From Pelagibacteraceae bacterium (GTDB lineage Bacteria > Pseudomonadota > Alphaproteobacteria > Pelagibacterales > Pelagibacteraceae), in the NCBI GenBank assembly GCA_018402735.1, contig JAGYIF010000001.1, forward strand, positions 310,001 to 374,000: 64,000 bases of DNA, given 5' to 3'. Below, piece by piece: positions 45,712 to 54,419 of this stretch (positions are counted from its first letter, which is position 1; each line of letters starts with the position of its first letter). The notes under the pieces are model-generated. The model was not told the origin of the DNA. It did no database searches and saw nothing but the letters and a program-made list of their open reading frames with translations. Made by a program: the position numbers and the translations under genes.

Positions 45712-48357
45712 ATGAAATTCAAACAACTTGAAGTTATTGGTTTTAAATCTTTTGCAGATAAAACTACATTTTATTTTGAGGATGGATTGACAGGAATTGT
45801 TGGTCCAAATGGGTGTGGAAAATCAAATATTGTTGAGTCTTTGAGATGGTGTATGGGAGAAACATCAGCAAAAAGTTTGCGGGGATCTGGAATGGAGGAC
45901 GTCATTTTTTCAGGTACAACTTCTAGACCATCAAAAAATTTATGCGAGGTAGCTTTAAAACTAGAGAACGATAATCGATTACCTCAATTTAAAGATATGC
46001 CAGAGATAGAAGTTCGAAGAAAAATAGAAAAAGATAAGGGATCAAAATATTATTTAAATGGAAGAGAAGTGCGCGCTAAAGATATTCAGATATTATTTGC
46101 CGACCTTTCTACCGGTCCGCACTCACCATCCATGGTAAGTCAAGGAAGAGTGGGGTCACTAGTGACTGCAAAACCAACTGACAGAAGAGCTATTTTAGAG
46201 GAAGCGGCTGGTATTGGTGGTCTTCATGTAAGAAGACATGAGGCAGAATTGAGACTTACCGCTGCTGAAAATAATTTGAAAAAAGCAGATGACATAATGA
46301 AGCAAATAGAAAATCAGCTCAAAAGTTTGCTTAAGCAAGCTGAGGAGGCATCGAAGTACAAAAATATCTCTAATGAAATTCAACATTTAGAGGCAAAACT
46401 TGTTTTTTTTCAATTTAAAGAAATTGAAAAATCAATATTAGATGCTCAGACAGAACTTGGTGAGGTAGAGGATGAAATTAGTGCCGTAAATATTGACAAA
46501 AACTTTAACGAAAATGCTCTTAAAGAAGAAAGTCAAAAAATAGCTCCTTTGAGGGATACGAATGCTCAATTAAATGCAAAACTTCAAAGACTCAATCTTG
46601 AATTTGAGCAGATTAATGAAGAAGAAGGCAGGGCCAAAAACGAAATAGAAAAAATTAAAAAAGAAATTAAACAAATAAGTATAGATATTGATAGAGAAAA
46701 ACAAATTATCAACGACTCTTCTTCTAATGAAAAACGTTTGTCTAATGAACGATCTGACGTTGTTGAGTTGGAACAAAATTCTTCAGAAATAGAAGAAAAA
46801 GCTGAAAAAGCGTACAAAGAAACATTAGGTGAGCTTGGCAAAGAACAATCAATCTTAAACGATTTATCTGAAAAAATATTTTCTCAAATCGGTGGATTTG
46901 AATTCGGAATAATCAAAAATAAAATTGATCAGCTATCAGTTCAAATTCAAAATATAAACCTTAAATTAAAAAATGAGGTAGAAACAATTGATAATCTCGA
47001 TACCTCCACATTTAAAGGAAAAATCACTGAATATTATAATGATTTAACAATCGTAGAAAATTTAATAAAAAAAATTAACTTTGATTTAGAAGCGGCGGAA
47101 CCCCAGGCCAATCTAAATTCTAATTTAACCAATAAACTCAAAGAAGATTTTCTTAATAAACTGAAAATTATTTCTGAACTTCAGGAAAAATACGCATCAA
47201 GATTAAGCAAACACGAAACTTTAAAGCAAGAAAATCTTAAGAGAAAAGAAAGGTTAAAAAATATCGATAGTGAAATAAAAAATTGGATAGATTTAAAAAA
47301 TAGCTCTGAAAAAAAATTTGAAGAATTAAGTGGTAGAATTAAGGATAGAGAAGCAATTTTAGCTAAAGAAGAAATAAAGCCTGGAACAATCGCAGAAAAA
47401 AAAGGTACTTATGTTCAAAATATAAAGAATGTTGAAGAAGATATACTTCAGATTAATGAGCAATTGGATAGCAAAGAAGATTCCGTTAAATCAATTAATC
47501 AAAAGCTATATGATATCAATGGTATTATTTTACAAATTACAGAAAGAAAAGTAAGAGCACAAACTATTATTGAAGGATTAAAAGAAAAGAAAAAAGAGAT
47601 TGAACTAAAATCTTTAAGTGACTTTAAAAATAGTATTGAAGACTTGCCTGTATTTGCGGGTATAGACATTGAAGAAAATATTGAAACCAATAAAATTGAG
47701 AATCAAATCCAAAAACTTAAAGACCAAAGGGAAAGAATGGGAGCTGTCAATCTTAGGGCTGATAATGAAACTCAAGAACTGCAAAATCAAATTGATAAAA
47801 TGATGAATGATAGAAAAGATTTAGTTCAGGGTATACAAAAACTTAAGGGCTCAATTAACGATCTAAATCAGAAAGGAAGAGAACGATTATTGGATGCTTT
47901 TGAAAAAGTTAGTAGAAAATTTAATGATGTTTACACAAAACTCTTTGCCGGGGGAAATGCAAGACTTGAACTTATAGAATCGGATGATCCACTTGAAGCA
48001 GGTTTGGAACTACTTGTGAGTCCACCTGGTAAAAAATTACAATCTATAACTTTGCTCTCTGGTGGAGAACAAGCTCTAACAGCTATGGCATTAATATTTG
48101 CAGTCTTCTTAATAAACCCTTCCCCCATTTGCATTCTCGATGAAGTGGATGCGCCCTTAGACGACGCGAATGTAACTAGATTTTGTTCATTGTTAGATGA
48201 ACTATCAAGTATAACTGATACAAAATTTGTTATTATTACACATCACGCACTAACCATGTCTAGAATGAATAGATTGTATGGAGTCACAATGGCAGAAAGA
48301 GGCGTTAGTCAGCTAGTCGCTGTTGATTTAGAAAAAGCAGAAGAAATGGTCGCTTAA
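45712..48357 (+). CDS. smc: Chromosome segregation ATPase SMC, short form without recognisable hinge
   Basis: 881 residues, against about 1150-1190 for typical bacterial SMC. The ATPase head is complete: FKSFADKTTFYFEDG, Walker A G31-S38 (GPNGCGKSNI), and, at the other end, MGAVNLRAD (about 716), FAGGNARLEL, the ABC signature LLSGGEQALTAMAL (about 780) and Walker B (ICILDEVDAPLDDAN, about 805). Between them lie about 525 residues of charged coiled coil. The globular hinge that joins two SMC arms in the dimer could not be found. One uninterrupted frame encodes it, so it is an internal loss and not a frameshift. It organises chromosomes with ScpAB, which are not in the window. Confidence 0.94.
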   Translation: MKFKQLEVIGFKSFADKTTFYFEDGLTGIVGPNGCGKSNIVESLRWCMGETSAKSLRGSGMEDVIFSGTTSRPSKNLCEVALKLENDNRLPQFKDMPEIEVRRKIEKDKGSKYYLNGREVRAKDIQILFADLSTGPHSPSMVSQGRVGSLVTAKPTDRRAILEEAAGIGGLHVRRHEAELRLTAAENNLKKADDIMKQIENQLKSLLKQAEEASKYKNISNEIQHLEAKLVFFQFKEIEKSILDAQTELGEVEDEISAVNIDKNFNENALKEESQKIAPLRDTNAQLNAKLQRLNLEFEQINEEEGRAKNEIEKIKKEIKQISIDIDREKQIINDSSSNEKRLSNERSDVVELEQNSSEIEEKAEKAYKETLGELGKEQSILNDLSEKIFSQIGGFEFGIIKNKIDQLSVQIQNINLKLKNEVETIDNLDTSTFKGKITEYYNDLTIVENLIKKINFDLEAAEPQANLNSNLTNKLKEDFLNKLKIISELQEKYASRLSKHETLKQENLKRKERLKNIDSEIKNWIDLKNSSEKKFEELSGRIKDREAILAKEEIKPGTIAEKKGTYVQNIKNVEEDILQINEQLDSKEDSVKSINQKLYDINGIILQITERKVRAQTIIEGLKEKKKEIELKSLSDFKNSIEDLPVFAGIDIEENIETNKIENQIQKLKDQRERMGAVNLRADNETQELQNQIDKMMNDRKDLVQGIQKLKGSINDLNQKGRERLLDAFEKVSRKFNDVYTKLFAGGNARLELIESDDPLEAGLELLVSPPGKKLQSITLLSGGEQALTAMALIFAVFLINPSPICILDEVDAPLDDANVTRFCSLLDELSSITDTKFVIITHHALTMSRMNRLYGVTMAERGVSQLVAVDLEKAEEMVA

Positions 48358-48375
48358 ATAATTAACAAATTTTAA

Positions 48376-48651
48376 ATGAACGACATTAAAGACCTAGAAA
48401 AAAAAATAAAAAAATTAAGTTTAAAGACGAAAAAAGAAGAATCTAGTTCAAAATCAAGCTCATCTCTAGGTATGGCCATGAAACTAAGTAGCGAGATGGT
48501 TGCTGCTGTATTTGTCGCAAGTTTAATAGGATATTACATAGATAAATTGTTTAAAACCCAGCCATTTTTCCTCATTTTTCTTTTTTTTCTAGGATCAGTT
48601 GCGGGAATTATAAATGTTGTACGAAGTTCTAAAATGATTAATAAGGACTAG
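48376..48651 (+). CDS. atpI: ATP synthase protein I (AtpI)
   Basis: 91 residues. A charged N-terminus is followed by two membrane helices (MVAAVFVASLIGYYIDKLF and FFLIFLFFLGSVAGIINVV), the pattern of AtpI, which assists assembly of the c-ring and is not essential. It leads the F0 operon, 11 bases before atpB. Confidence 0.86.
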   Translation: MNDIKDLEKKIKKLSLKTKKEESSSKSSSSLGMAMKLSSEMVAAVFVASLIGYYIDKLFKTQPFFLIFLFFLGSVAGIINVVRSSKMINKD

Positions 48652-48662
48652 ATTTTATATAT

Positions 48663-49397
48663 ATGGCTACAAACCCGATGAGCCAATTTGAAGTTCATTC
48701 AATTGGTCCTAAAATTCAAATAGGAAATTTTGATCTTTCCTTCACTAATTCAAGCTTATTTATGGTGTTAACAGTATCCATTATTTCACTATTTTTCATT
48801 GGGGCAACTCAAAAAAAATCTTTAGTGCCTGACAAAATTCAGCTTATTGCGGAAATGGCATTTGAGTTTGTATCGAAGATGATAAGCGAAACTGCTGGCA
48901 AAGATGCAAGGCCTTACTTTCCTTTTATACTAAGTTTATTTTTATTTGTATTGGTAGCAAATTTATTAGGAATGCTTCCATACTCCTTTACTGTAACAAG
49001 TCACATTATTGTAACATTTGCTTTGGCATTTTTTATTTTCATTGGAGTAACAATAGTTGGTTTTGCCAAGCATGGAATTTCTTATTTAAAACTTTTTGTT
49101 CCATCAGGGGTACCAGTTTTTTTATTACCTCTAATTATCGTAATTGAACTTATTTCTTACCTTAGCAGACCGGTTAGTTTATCTGTTCGATTATTTGCAA
49201 ATATGATGGCTGGTCACACCATGCTAAAAGTTTTTGGAAGTTTTGTTGTTAGCTTAGGTATTCTTGGTGGATGGTTGCCACTAGGTTTTGCGGTTGCTTT
49301 AACTGGCTTGGAATTGCTCGTTGCATTTATTCAGGCATATGTTTTTGCAATATTAACGTGCATTTATTTAAATGATGCACTCAATTTACATCATTAA
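48663..49397 (+). CDS. atpB: ATP synthase F0 subunit a
   Basis: 244 residues, polytopic. Forms the proton half-channels against the c-ring. The essential Arg is in SRPVSLSVRLFANMMAGHTM; LELLVAFIQAYVFAILTCIYL is the last helix. PYFPFILSLFLFVLVANLLGM is also typical. It is followed by atpE after a 17-base gap that carries a strong ribosome binding site. Confidence 0.98.
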   Translation: MATNPMSQFEVHSIGPKIQIGNFDLSFTNSSLFMVLTVSIISLFFIGATQKKSLVPDKIQLIAEMAFEFVSKMISETAGKDARPYFPFILSLFLFVLVANLLGMLPYSFTVTSHIIVTFALAFFIFIGVTIVGFAKHGISYLKLFVPSGVPVFLLPLIIVIELISYLSRPVSLSVRLFANMMAGHTMLKVFGSFVVSLGILGGWLPLGFAVALTGLELLVAFIQAYVFAILTCIYLNDALNLHH

Positions 49398-49402
49398 CAA
49401 AA

Positions 49403-49409
49403 AAGGAGG
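49403..49409 (+). promoter_or_regulatory. Strong Shine-Dalgarno of atpE
   Basis: AAGGAGG lies five bases before the atpE ATG. Most starts in this window have no clear Shine-Dalgarno, so this perfect one stands out. It fits the need for about ten c subunits per ATP synthase. Confidence 0.8.
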
Positions 49410-49414
49410 AAACA

Positions 49415-49642
49415 ATGGAAGTAGAAGCAGCAAAAATGATCGGAGCAGGAATAGCCTGTATAGCGTTAGCTGGGGCTGGCTTAGGTATAGGAAATATTTT
49501 TGGAAACTACCTATCTGCAGCAATGAGAAATCCATCTGCCGCGCAAAAACAATTTCCAAATTTATTATTGGGATTTGCTCTTGCAGAAGCAACTGGTTTA
49601 TTTGGCTTGGTTGTCGCGTTAATTATTCTTTTCGCTTTTTAA
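49415..49642 (+). CDS. atpE: ATP synthase F0 subunit c
   Basis: 75 residues forming two membrane helices. The glycine-rich first helix (ACIALAGAGLGIGNIFGNYL), the polar loop (RNPSAAQKQ) and the proton-carrying Glu in FALAEATGLFGL are all visible. No sodium-binding pattern is evident, so it is proton-driven. Its strong Shine-Dalgarno implies high translation. Confidence 0.98.
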   Translation: MEVEAAKMIGAGIACIALAGAGLGIGNIFGNYLSAAMRNPSAAQKQFPNLLLGFALAEATGLFGLVVALIILFAF

Positions 49643-49651
49643 TTATAGGTA

Positions 49652-50221
49652 ATGTTTAAATTTGTAACATTATTTATTTTTATAACCTCTGCTGCTCAAG
49701 CAGCAGAGAAAGCGGGGATGCCTCAACTAAATCCTTCATCATGGTTTACCCAAGTTTTTTGGTTGATTATTACTTTTGCTTTCTTATATTTAGTAATAAA
49801 AAAAATAGTTTTTCCAAGACTTTCTGACAGCATTGAGCAAAGAAATGAACATATAAGCGATAATATCGACCAAGCAAATTCAATAAAGAATCAAGCAGAA
49901 GAAAAATATCAAGAATATTTAAAGCTTCTATCTGATGCAAAAAAAGAAGCTCAAGATTTAATTAATAATAATAAAAAAGTTTTATTAAATAATTTTGAAA
50001 ATAAAAAAAAAGAAATTGATAAGAAATTAGAAGAAAAACTAAAACAGGTAAATAAGGAAATCGATGCTTTCAAAAAAGAGGCTATTAACAACATTAATAA
50101 TATTTCAACAGAAATTGCTAAAGAACTAGTAACTACAGTGACCAATATCAACGTCAATAGCGCCAGCGCTAATAGCATTGTTGACGAAGTTTCGAAAAAA
50201 TATTTGAAAGGGCTTAACTAA
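49652..50221 (+). CDS. ATP synthase F0 subunit b' (second b-type stator)
   Basis: 189 residues. An N-terminal hydrophobic segment (KFVTLFIFITSAAQA) resembles a short signal and is followed by the membrane anchor (FTQVFWLIITFAFLYLVIKK) and a long charged coiled coil. Alphaproteobacteria carry b and b' in tandem, forming a heterodimeric peripheral stalk. The order b' then b fits. It overlaps subunit b by one base (TAATG). Confidence 0.93.
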   Translation: MFKFVTLFIFITSAAQAAEKAGMPQLNPSSWFTQVFWLIITFAFLYLVIKKIVFPRLSDSIEQRNEHISDNIDQANSIKNQAEEKYQEYLKLLSDAKKEAQDLINNNKKVLLNNFENKKKEIDKKLEEKLKQVNKEIDAFKKEAINNINNISTEIAKELVTTVTNINVNSASANSIVDEVSKKYLKGLN

Positions 50222-50709
50222 TGGACGCAACATTTTGGGTTGGCGTATCTTTTGTATTATTTGTAGCTTTATTAATTTATAAAAAAATACCAGGAATTAT
50301 AAATGATGTTCTTGAAAATCGAATTAAAGAAATAAAATCTAAAATTGAAGATGCTGAAAATTTAAAAATTGAAAGCAGCAACTTACTTAATAAATACCAA
50401 TATCAATTAGAAGAATCCAAAAAAGAGTGTGAGGAAATTTTAATTAGAGCTGCGAGGCTCAACGAAGAAGAATCTGCTTTAATGGAAGAAAAAATTAATA
50501 CAATGTGGAAAGCAAGAGAAAATAATATTAATAAAAAAATAGTTCAATCAAAAAATAATGCATTAAAAGAAATAAAGAAAATATCTACAATAATAGCTAT
50601 CGAAAGTGCAAAAAAAATCATCTCTCAAACCATTGATAAAAACAAGCTTGAGGATATTAATTTGGCAAATATCAAAGAGGGCTTGGAAGGTTTAAAAAAA
50701 ACTATCTAA
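50221..50709 (+). CDS. atpF: ATP synthase F0 subunit b
   Basis: 162 residues. One N-terminal membrane helix (FWVGVSFVLFVALLIYKKIP) is followed by a coiled-coil stalk that connects the a subunit to F1. It ends the F0 operon; the F1 genes (atpHAGDC) are not nearby, as is usual in alphaproteobacteria. Its stop directly abuts the stop of the convergent CDGSH gene. Confidence 0.95.
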   Translation: MDATFWVGVSFVLFVALLIYKKIPGIINDVLENRIKEIKSKIEDAENLKIESSNLLNKYQYQLEESKKECEEILIRAARLNEEESALMEEKINTMWKARENNINKKIVQSKNNALKEIKKISTIIAIESAKKIISQTIDKNKLEDINLANIKEGLEGLKKTI

Positions 50710-50946
50710 CTATTTGTGAGACCCATCACAAAAGGGAGCGTTTTTTGTTTTTTTGCAGTTGCACAAAAAATAATCTTTACTTTCCTCAACCTCAAAATGC
50801 AATGAAGCCAGTCCTTCTACGGATTTGTGTGTACCATCGCAAAATGGCTGCTTTCCGGAAAGACCACATGTGCACCAAAAATATTTTTTTTCTTTCTCAA
50901 GAAAAATTTTTTCTGGAGAATTTTTTGTTGTTTTTAAGCTATTCAT
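50710..50946 (-). CDS. Small dual CDGSH iron-sulfur protein
   Basis: 78 residues from the ATG at 50946; a longer frame upstream is unlike the family and runs into crtI. Two CDGSH motifs each give three Cys and one His for a 2Fe-2S cluster: CTCGLSGKQPFCDGTH and CNCKKTKNAPFCDGSH. Bacterial dual-CDGSH proteins are thought to take part in redox or iron-sulfur handling; no specific role is known. It lies between the ATP synthase operon and crtI, transcribed away from crtI with 32 bases between the starts. Confidence 0.9.
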   Translation of the reverse strand: MNSLKTTKNSPEKIFLEKEKKYFWCTCGLSGKQPFCDGTHKSVEGLASLHFEVEESKDYFLCNCKKTKNAPFCDGSHK

Positions 50947-50965
50947 AGTAAAACTATCTACTAGA

Positions 50966-50971
50966 TATAAT
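50966..50971 (+). promoter_or_regulatory. Possible -10 of the crtI operon
   Basis: A consensus TATAAT ends 8 bases before the crtI ATG, with TTCATA 18 bases upstream as a weak -35 that overlaps the start codon of the CDGSH gene. If used, the transcript would begin at or next to the ATG and be leaderless; no Shine-Dalgarno is seen. Confidence 0.4.
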
Positions 50972-50978
50972 ATAAAAA

Positions 50979-52445
50979 ATGAAGAAAAATTTAATTGTTG
51001 TTGGTTCTGGTTTTGGCGGTATTGCTGCTGCACTAAGAATGAGGGCTAAAGGATTCGAAGTTACATTGCTTGAAAAACATCCTGATCTTGGTGGTAGAGC
51101 AAGAGTATTTATAAAAGGAGATTTTATTTATGACGCTGGTCCGACTGTAATTACAGCTCCATATTTATTAGAAGAACTATTTATTTTATTCAATAAAAAA
51201 ATAAATAATTATGTAAAAATTGTACCTTTGGATTTGTGGTACCGATTTGTTTTTGATGATGGTAGCACTTTTGATTACTCTGGGGATGAAGATAAAATGA
51301 AATCAGAGATAAATAAATTTTCTAAAAAGGATTTTTTTAGCTATACGAAACTTGTAAAATTTACAGAGAAAATATTTAATAAAGGTTTTACTGATTTGTC
51401 TACCAAGCCATTTACTAGTGTGTGGTTTATGTTGAAACAGGTACCGGCATTACTAAAATTAAAGAGCTACAAGTCTGTTTATCAATTAATTTCAACATAT
51501 ATTTCAAATGAAAAATTAAGAAGGGTATTTAGTATGCATCCTCTTCTTGTTGGTGGGAACCCATTTACGACCACTTCTATCTATGCGTTAATTTTATTTT
51601 TAGAAAAAAAATGGGGAATACATTATGCCATGGGTGGAACTGGTAATGTTGTAAAAGCACTTGAAAAATTAATGGTTGAAGAAGGTATTAGAATAATGAA
51701 AAGTTCAGAGGTAGTTGAATTTATAACTGGGGAAAACAAAATTACAGGAGTAAAATTAAATAATGGAGAGCTATTAAATTGCAACTACATTATTTGCAAT
51801 TCTGATCCGCCAAATGTCTACAAAAATCTAATTACTGGTAAAAAAAAGTACAATTTTTTCTTTAAACAAAAAATAAAACGAATGGATTATTCTATGGGTT
51901 TATTTGTTTATTATTTTGGATCTAAAAAAAAATATGAAAATGTTGCTCATCACACTATTTCTTTTGGAAAACAATACGAAGAACATCTAAAAAAAATATT
52001 TGAAAAAAAAGTTTTATCAGATGACATTAGCTTTTATCTTCATAGGCCTTCTGCAACAGATCCTAATATGGCACCGAAAGATCATGATGCATTTTATGTG
52101 CTAGTTCCAGTTCCAAATAACCTATCAGGTATTAACTGGGCTAAAGAGGGAGAAAAGTTTAAAGAACTTGTAATTGATAAAATGGAAAAAACTATATTAC
52201 CAGATTTGAAGAACAATATTATTAATGATTTTTATGTAACACCAGATTATTTTGAACAAGAACTTTCAACATTGCATGGCTCTGGATTTTCGATCCAACC
52301 GAAATTTTCTCAATCCGCATACTTTAGATTTCATAATAAATCAGAAATTTTTGAAAACCTTTTTTTTGTTGGAGCCGGCACCCATCCTGGTGCTGGTATG
52401 CCAGGAGTTCTTTCGTCTGCCAAAGTACTTGAAGAACTTTTGTAA
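50979..52445 (+). CDS. crtI: Phytoene desaturase
   Basis: 488 residues. Converts phytoene to lycopene in four dehydrogenation steps. The FAD-binding motif VVGSGFGGIAAALRMRAKG starts the protein, LGGRARVF follows, then YAMGGTGNVVKALEKL and the C-terminal carotenoid-desaturase signature LFFVGAGTHPGAGMPGVLSS. All are intact. First of four carotenoid/retinal genes; it overlaps crtB by one base. Confidence 0.97.
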   Translation: MKKNLIVVGSGFGGIAAALRMRAKGFEVTLLEKHPDLGGRARVFIKGDFIYDAGPTVITAPYLLEELFILFNKKINNYVKIVPLDLWYRFVFDDGSTFDYSGDEDKMKSEINKFSKKDFFSYTKLVKFTEKIFNKGFTDLSTKPFTSVWFMLKQVPALLKLKSYKSVYQLISTYISNEKLRRVFSMHPLLVGGNPFTTTSIYALILFLEKKWGIHYAMGGTGNVVKALEKLMVEEGIRIMKSSEVVEFITGENKITGVKLNNGELLNCNYIICNSDPPNVYKNLITGKKKYNFFFKQKIKRMDYSMGLFVYYFGSKKKYENVAHHTISFGKQYEEHLKKIFEKKVLSDDISFYLHRPSATDPNMAPKDHDAFYVLVPVPNNLSGINWAKEGEKFKELVIDKMEKTILPDLKNNIINDFYVTPDYFEQELSTLHGSGFSIQPKFSQSAYFRFHNKSEIFENLFFVGAGTHPGAGMPGVLSSAKVLEELL

Positions 52446-53299
52446 TGAAAAAAAATCACAGTTTATTGTCCAAACATGCAAAATCATTTAATTGGGCTGG
52501 TTTTTTTCTATCAAAAGAAGCATATCAAAAATCATCTACTTTATATAGTTTTTGTAGAACACTCGATGATATTTGTGATCAAGATAAAAGCTTAAGTTTT
52601 AAAAAAAAACAATTCAAACAATTTAAACATACTTTTAAAACAAGAAACAAATCCAAATCCATAATTAAAAATTTCCTTGATCTTACAATGGAGGAAGGAT
52701 TTTCTGAAAATATTATTTTAGATCTTTTTGACGGTGTTGAAACAGATCTAAAAAAAAAAATACAATTTAAAAGTAAAAAAGATTTATTTATATACTCTTA
52801 CAGGGTTGCTGGAACAGTTGGTCTTATGATGGCCAAAATATTTAAAGTAAATAAAAAAAAATCTTTAATAGGAGCTATTAATCTTGGAATAGCAATGCAA
52901 CTAACTAATATAGCTAGAGATGTTATTGAAGATAAAAAAAGAAATAGATTTTATATAAATCATGATTTTCGTTCTATTAAAGAAACAATTGAAATTTCCG
53001 AGAATTTATATTCAGACTCCTTTGAGTCTATAAAAGATATCCCTATTTATAATCGTTTTGCAATTTTAGTTGCGCGAAGAGTTTATAGGCAGATTGGTAG
53101 AGAGATATTAAAAAAAAGAAATATTGATAAATACAATTTTTCTGGAAAAATTTATGTGTCTAAATTACAAAAATGTATTCAAACTATTTTAGCAATATTT
53201 GATTTTTTTCATTTAATGATACTTAGACGCAACATAAAATTTAAAACTAATCTCCTCACTATTATTAACAAGGAAATAAATTTAAATGAAAGACTTTGA
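52445..53299 (+). CDS. crtB: Phytoene synthase
   Basis: 284 residues. Condenses two geranylgeranyl diphosphates to phytoene. The first Asp-rich motif is in CRTLDDICDQ, the second in ITNIARDVIEDKKRNRFY (seen as LTNIARDVIEDKKRNRFYI), together with YSYRVAGTVGLMM. Its substrate would come from CrtE, which is not encoded in the window. It overlaps crtI by one base and crtY by 14. Confidence 0.96.
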   Translation: MKKNHSLLSKHAKSFNWAGFFLSKEAYQKSSTLYSFCRTLDDICDQDKSLSFKKKQFKQFKHTFKTRNKSKSIIKNFLDLTMEEGFSENIILDLFDGVETDLKKKIQFKSKKDLFIYSYRVAGTVGLMMAKIFKVNKKKSLIGAINLGIAMQLTNIARDVIEDKKRNRFYINHDFRSIKETIEISENLYSDSFESIKDIPIYNRFAILVARRVYRQIGREILKKRNIDKYNFSGKIYVSKLQKCIQTILAIFDFFHLMILRRNIKFKTNLLTIINKEINLNERL

Positions 53300-54419
53300 T
53301 TATATAATTTTAGGAGGTGGTCTATCTGGTTTGTCCCTAGCATATGAACTAAATAGACAAGGTTGCTTAGTAAATAAAACACTCTGCATACTTGAAAAAA
53401 GAAAAGAATACACAAAAGATAAAAACTGGTCTTTTTGGGATTTTAATAACAATAAATTTGAAAATTGTGAAAAAAAAAATTGGACTAAATTTAGTATATC
53501 GGCAAATAATCAAACCGCTCTGATGGAATGTACAAAAAATCCCTACAGAACTATAGATTCAAAAAAATTTTATGATTTTATTATTGAAGAATTATCCAAA
53601 AATAAAAATGTTAGTCTGGTGCTAGGAAGTGAAATTATAACCATAAACACTTCAACAGTTATAACTCAGCAAGGTACGTACATAGGGAGTTTTATTTTTG
53701 ACAGTCTTTTGAATAATAATTTAAATTCTGGACTTATGTATCAACACTTCTATGGATGCGAAATAGAAAGTGAAGAAGATATCTTTGAAGAAGAGACTGT
53801 CCAACTTATGGATTTTAATTGCGAACAAATAAATGGAATGCATTTTTTTTATATTCTTCCTTTTTCAAAAAGAAAGGCTTTGGTAGAAACAACTTGGTAT
53901 TCCAAAAATATTAAATCACTAAAAGAATATCAAATTGAAATTGATGAGTATTTATTAAAAAAAAATATTATTTCTAAAACTAATTATACTGAACTTGGAG
54001 CAATTCCACTGAACCTCCCACCAACAAAATTATCCAAGTCCAATTATTTAAAAATAGGTACAGCTGGTAACCTAACAAGAATGAGTACGGGTTATACATT
54101 TAGCGCTATTCAGGATTATAGTGAACAATTAGTAAAAAAGTTAAGGCTAGAAAATATAATAGAAGCGCCAATTGTAAGAAAAAAAAAATATACTTTTCTT
54201 GATAGTATATTTTTGTCCGTTATTGAAACAGATTACAAAAGAATGCCAGATATTTTTTTTAATTTATTTAAAAAAAATAGCACTCAATCTACTATAAAAT
54301 TTCTATGTGATCGTAGTAACTTTTTTGAAGATATAAAAATTATTTTATCAATGCCAAAAATAGTTTTTATTAAGCACTTTTTAATCTACTTATATAAACA
54401 ATTACGAAACAATTTATGA
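53286..54419 (+). CDS. crtY: Lycopene beta-cyclase (CrtY type)
   Basis: 377 residues. Forms the two beta rings of beta-carotene. N-terminal dinucleotide motif ILGGGLSGLSLAYELNRQG, then SFWDF, the VQLMDF block, FFYILPFSKRKALVETTWYS and GTAGNLTRMSTGYTFSAIQ. These match CrtY of proteobacteria. It overlaps crtB by 14 bases and the next gene by four. Confidence 0.94.
   Translation: MKDFDYIILGGGLSGLSLAYELNRQGCLVNKTLCILEKRKEYTKDKNWSFWDFNNNKFENCEKKNWTKFSISANNQTALMECTKNPYRTIDSKKFYDFIIEELSKNKNVSLVLGSEIITINTSTVITQQGTYIGSFIFDSLLNNNLNSGLMYQHFYGCEIESEEDIFEEETVQLMDFNCEQINGMHFFYILPFSKRKALVETTWYSKNIKSLKEYQIEIDEYLLKKNIISKTNYTELGAIPLNLPPTKLSKSNYLKIGTAGNLTRMSTGYTFSAIQDYSEQLVKKLRLENIIEAPIVRKKKYTFLDSIFLSVIETDYKRMPDIFFNLFKKNSTQSTIKFLCDRSNFFEDIKIILSMPKIVFIKHFLIYLYKQLRNNL

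Noticed and set aside
45712-48357. smc as a frameshifted or truncated pseudogene
   Set aside because: Both ATPase lobes lie in one uninterrupted frame with all catalytic motifs intact, so the short length is an internal property of the protein.
50947-51033. Longer start for the CDGSH protein
   Set aside because: It would overlap the beginning of crtI and adds a sequence foreign to the family; the ATG at 50946 is sufficient.
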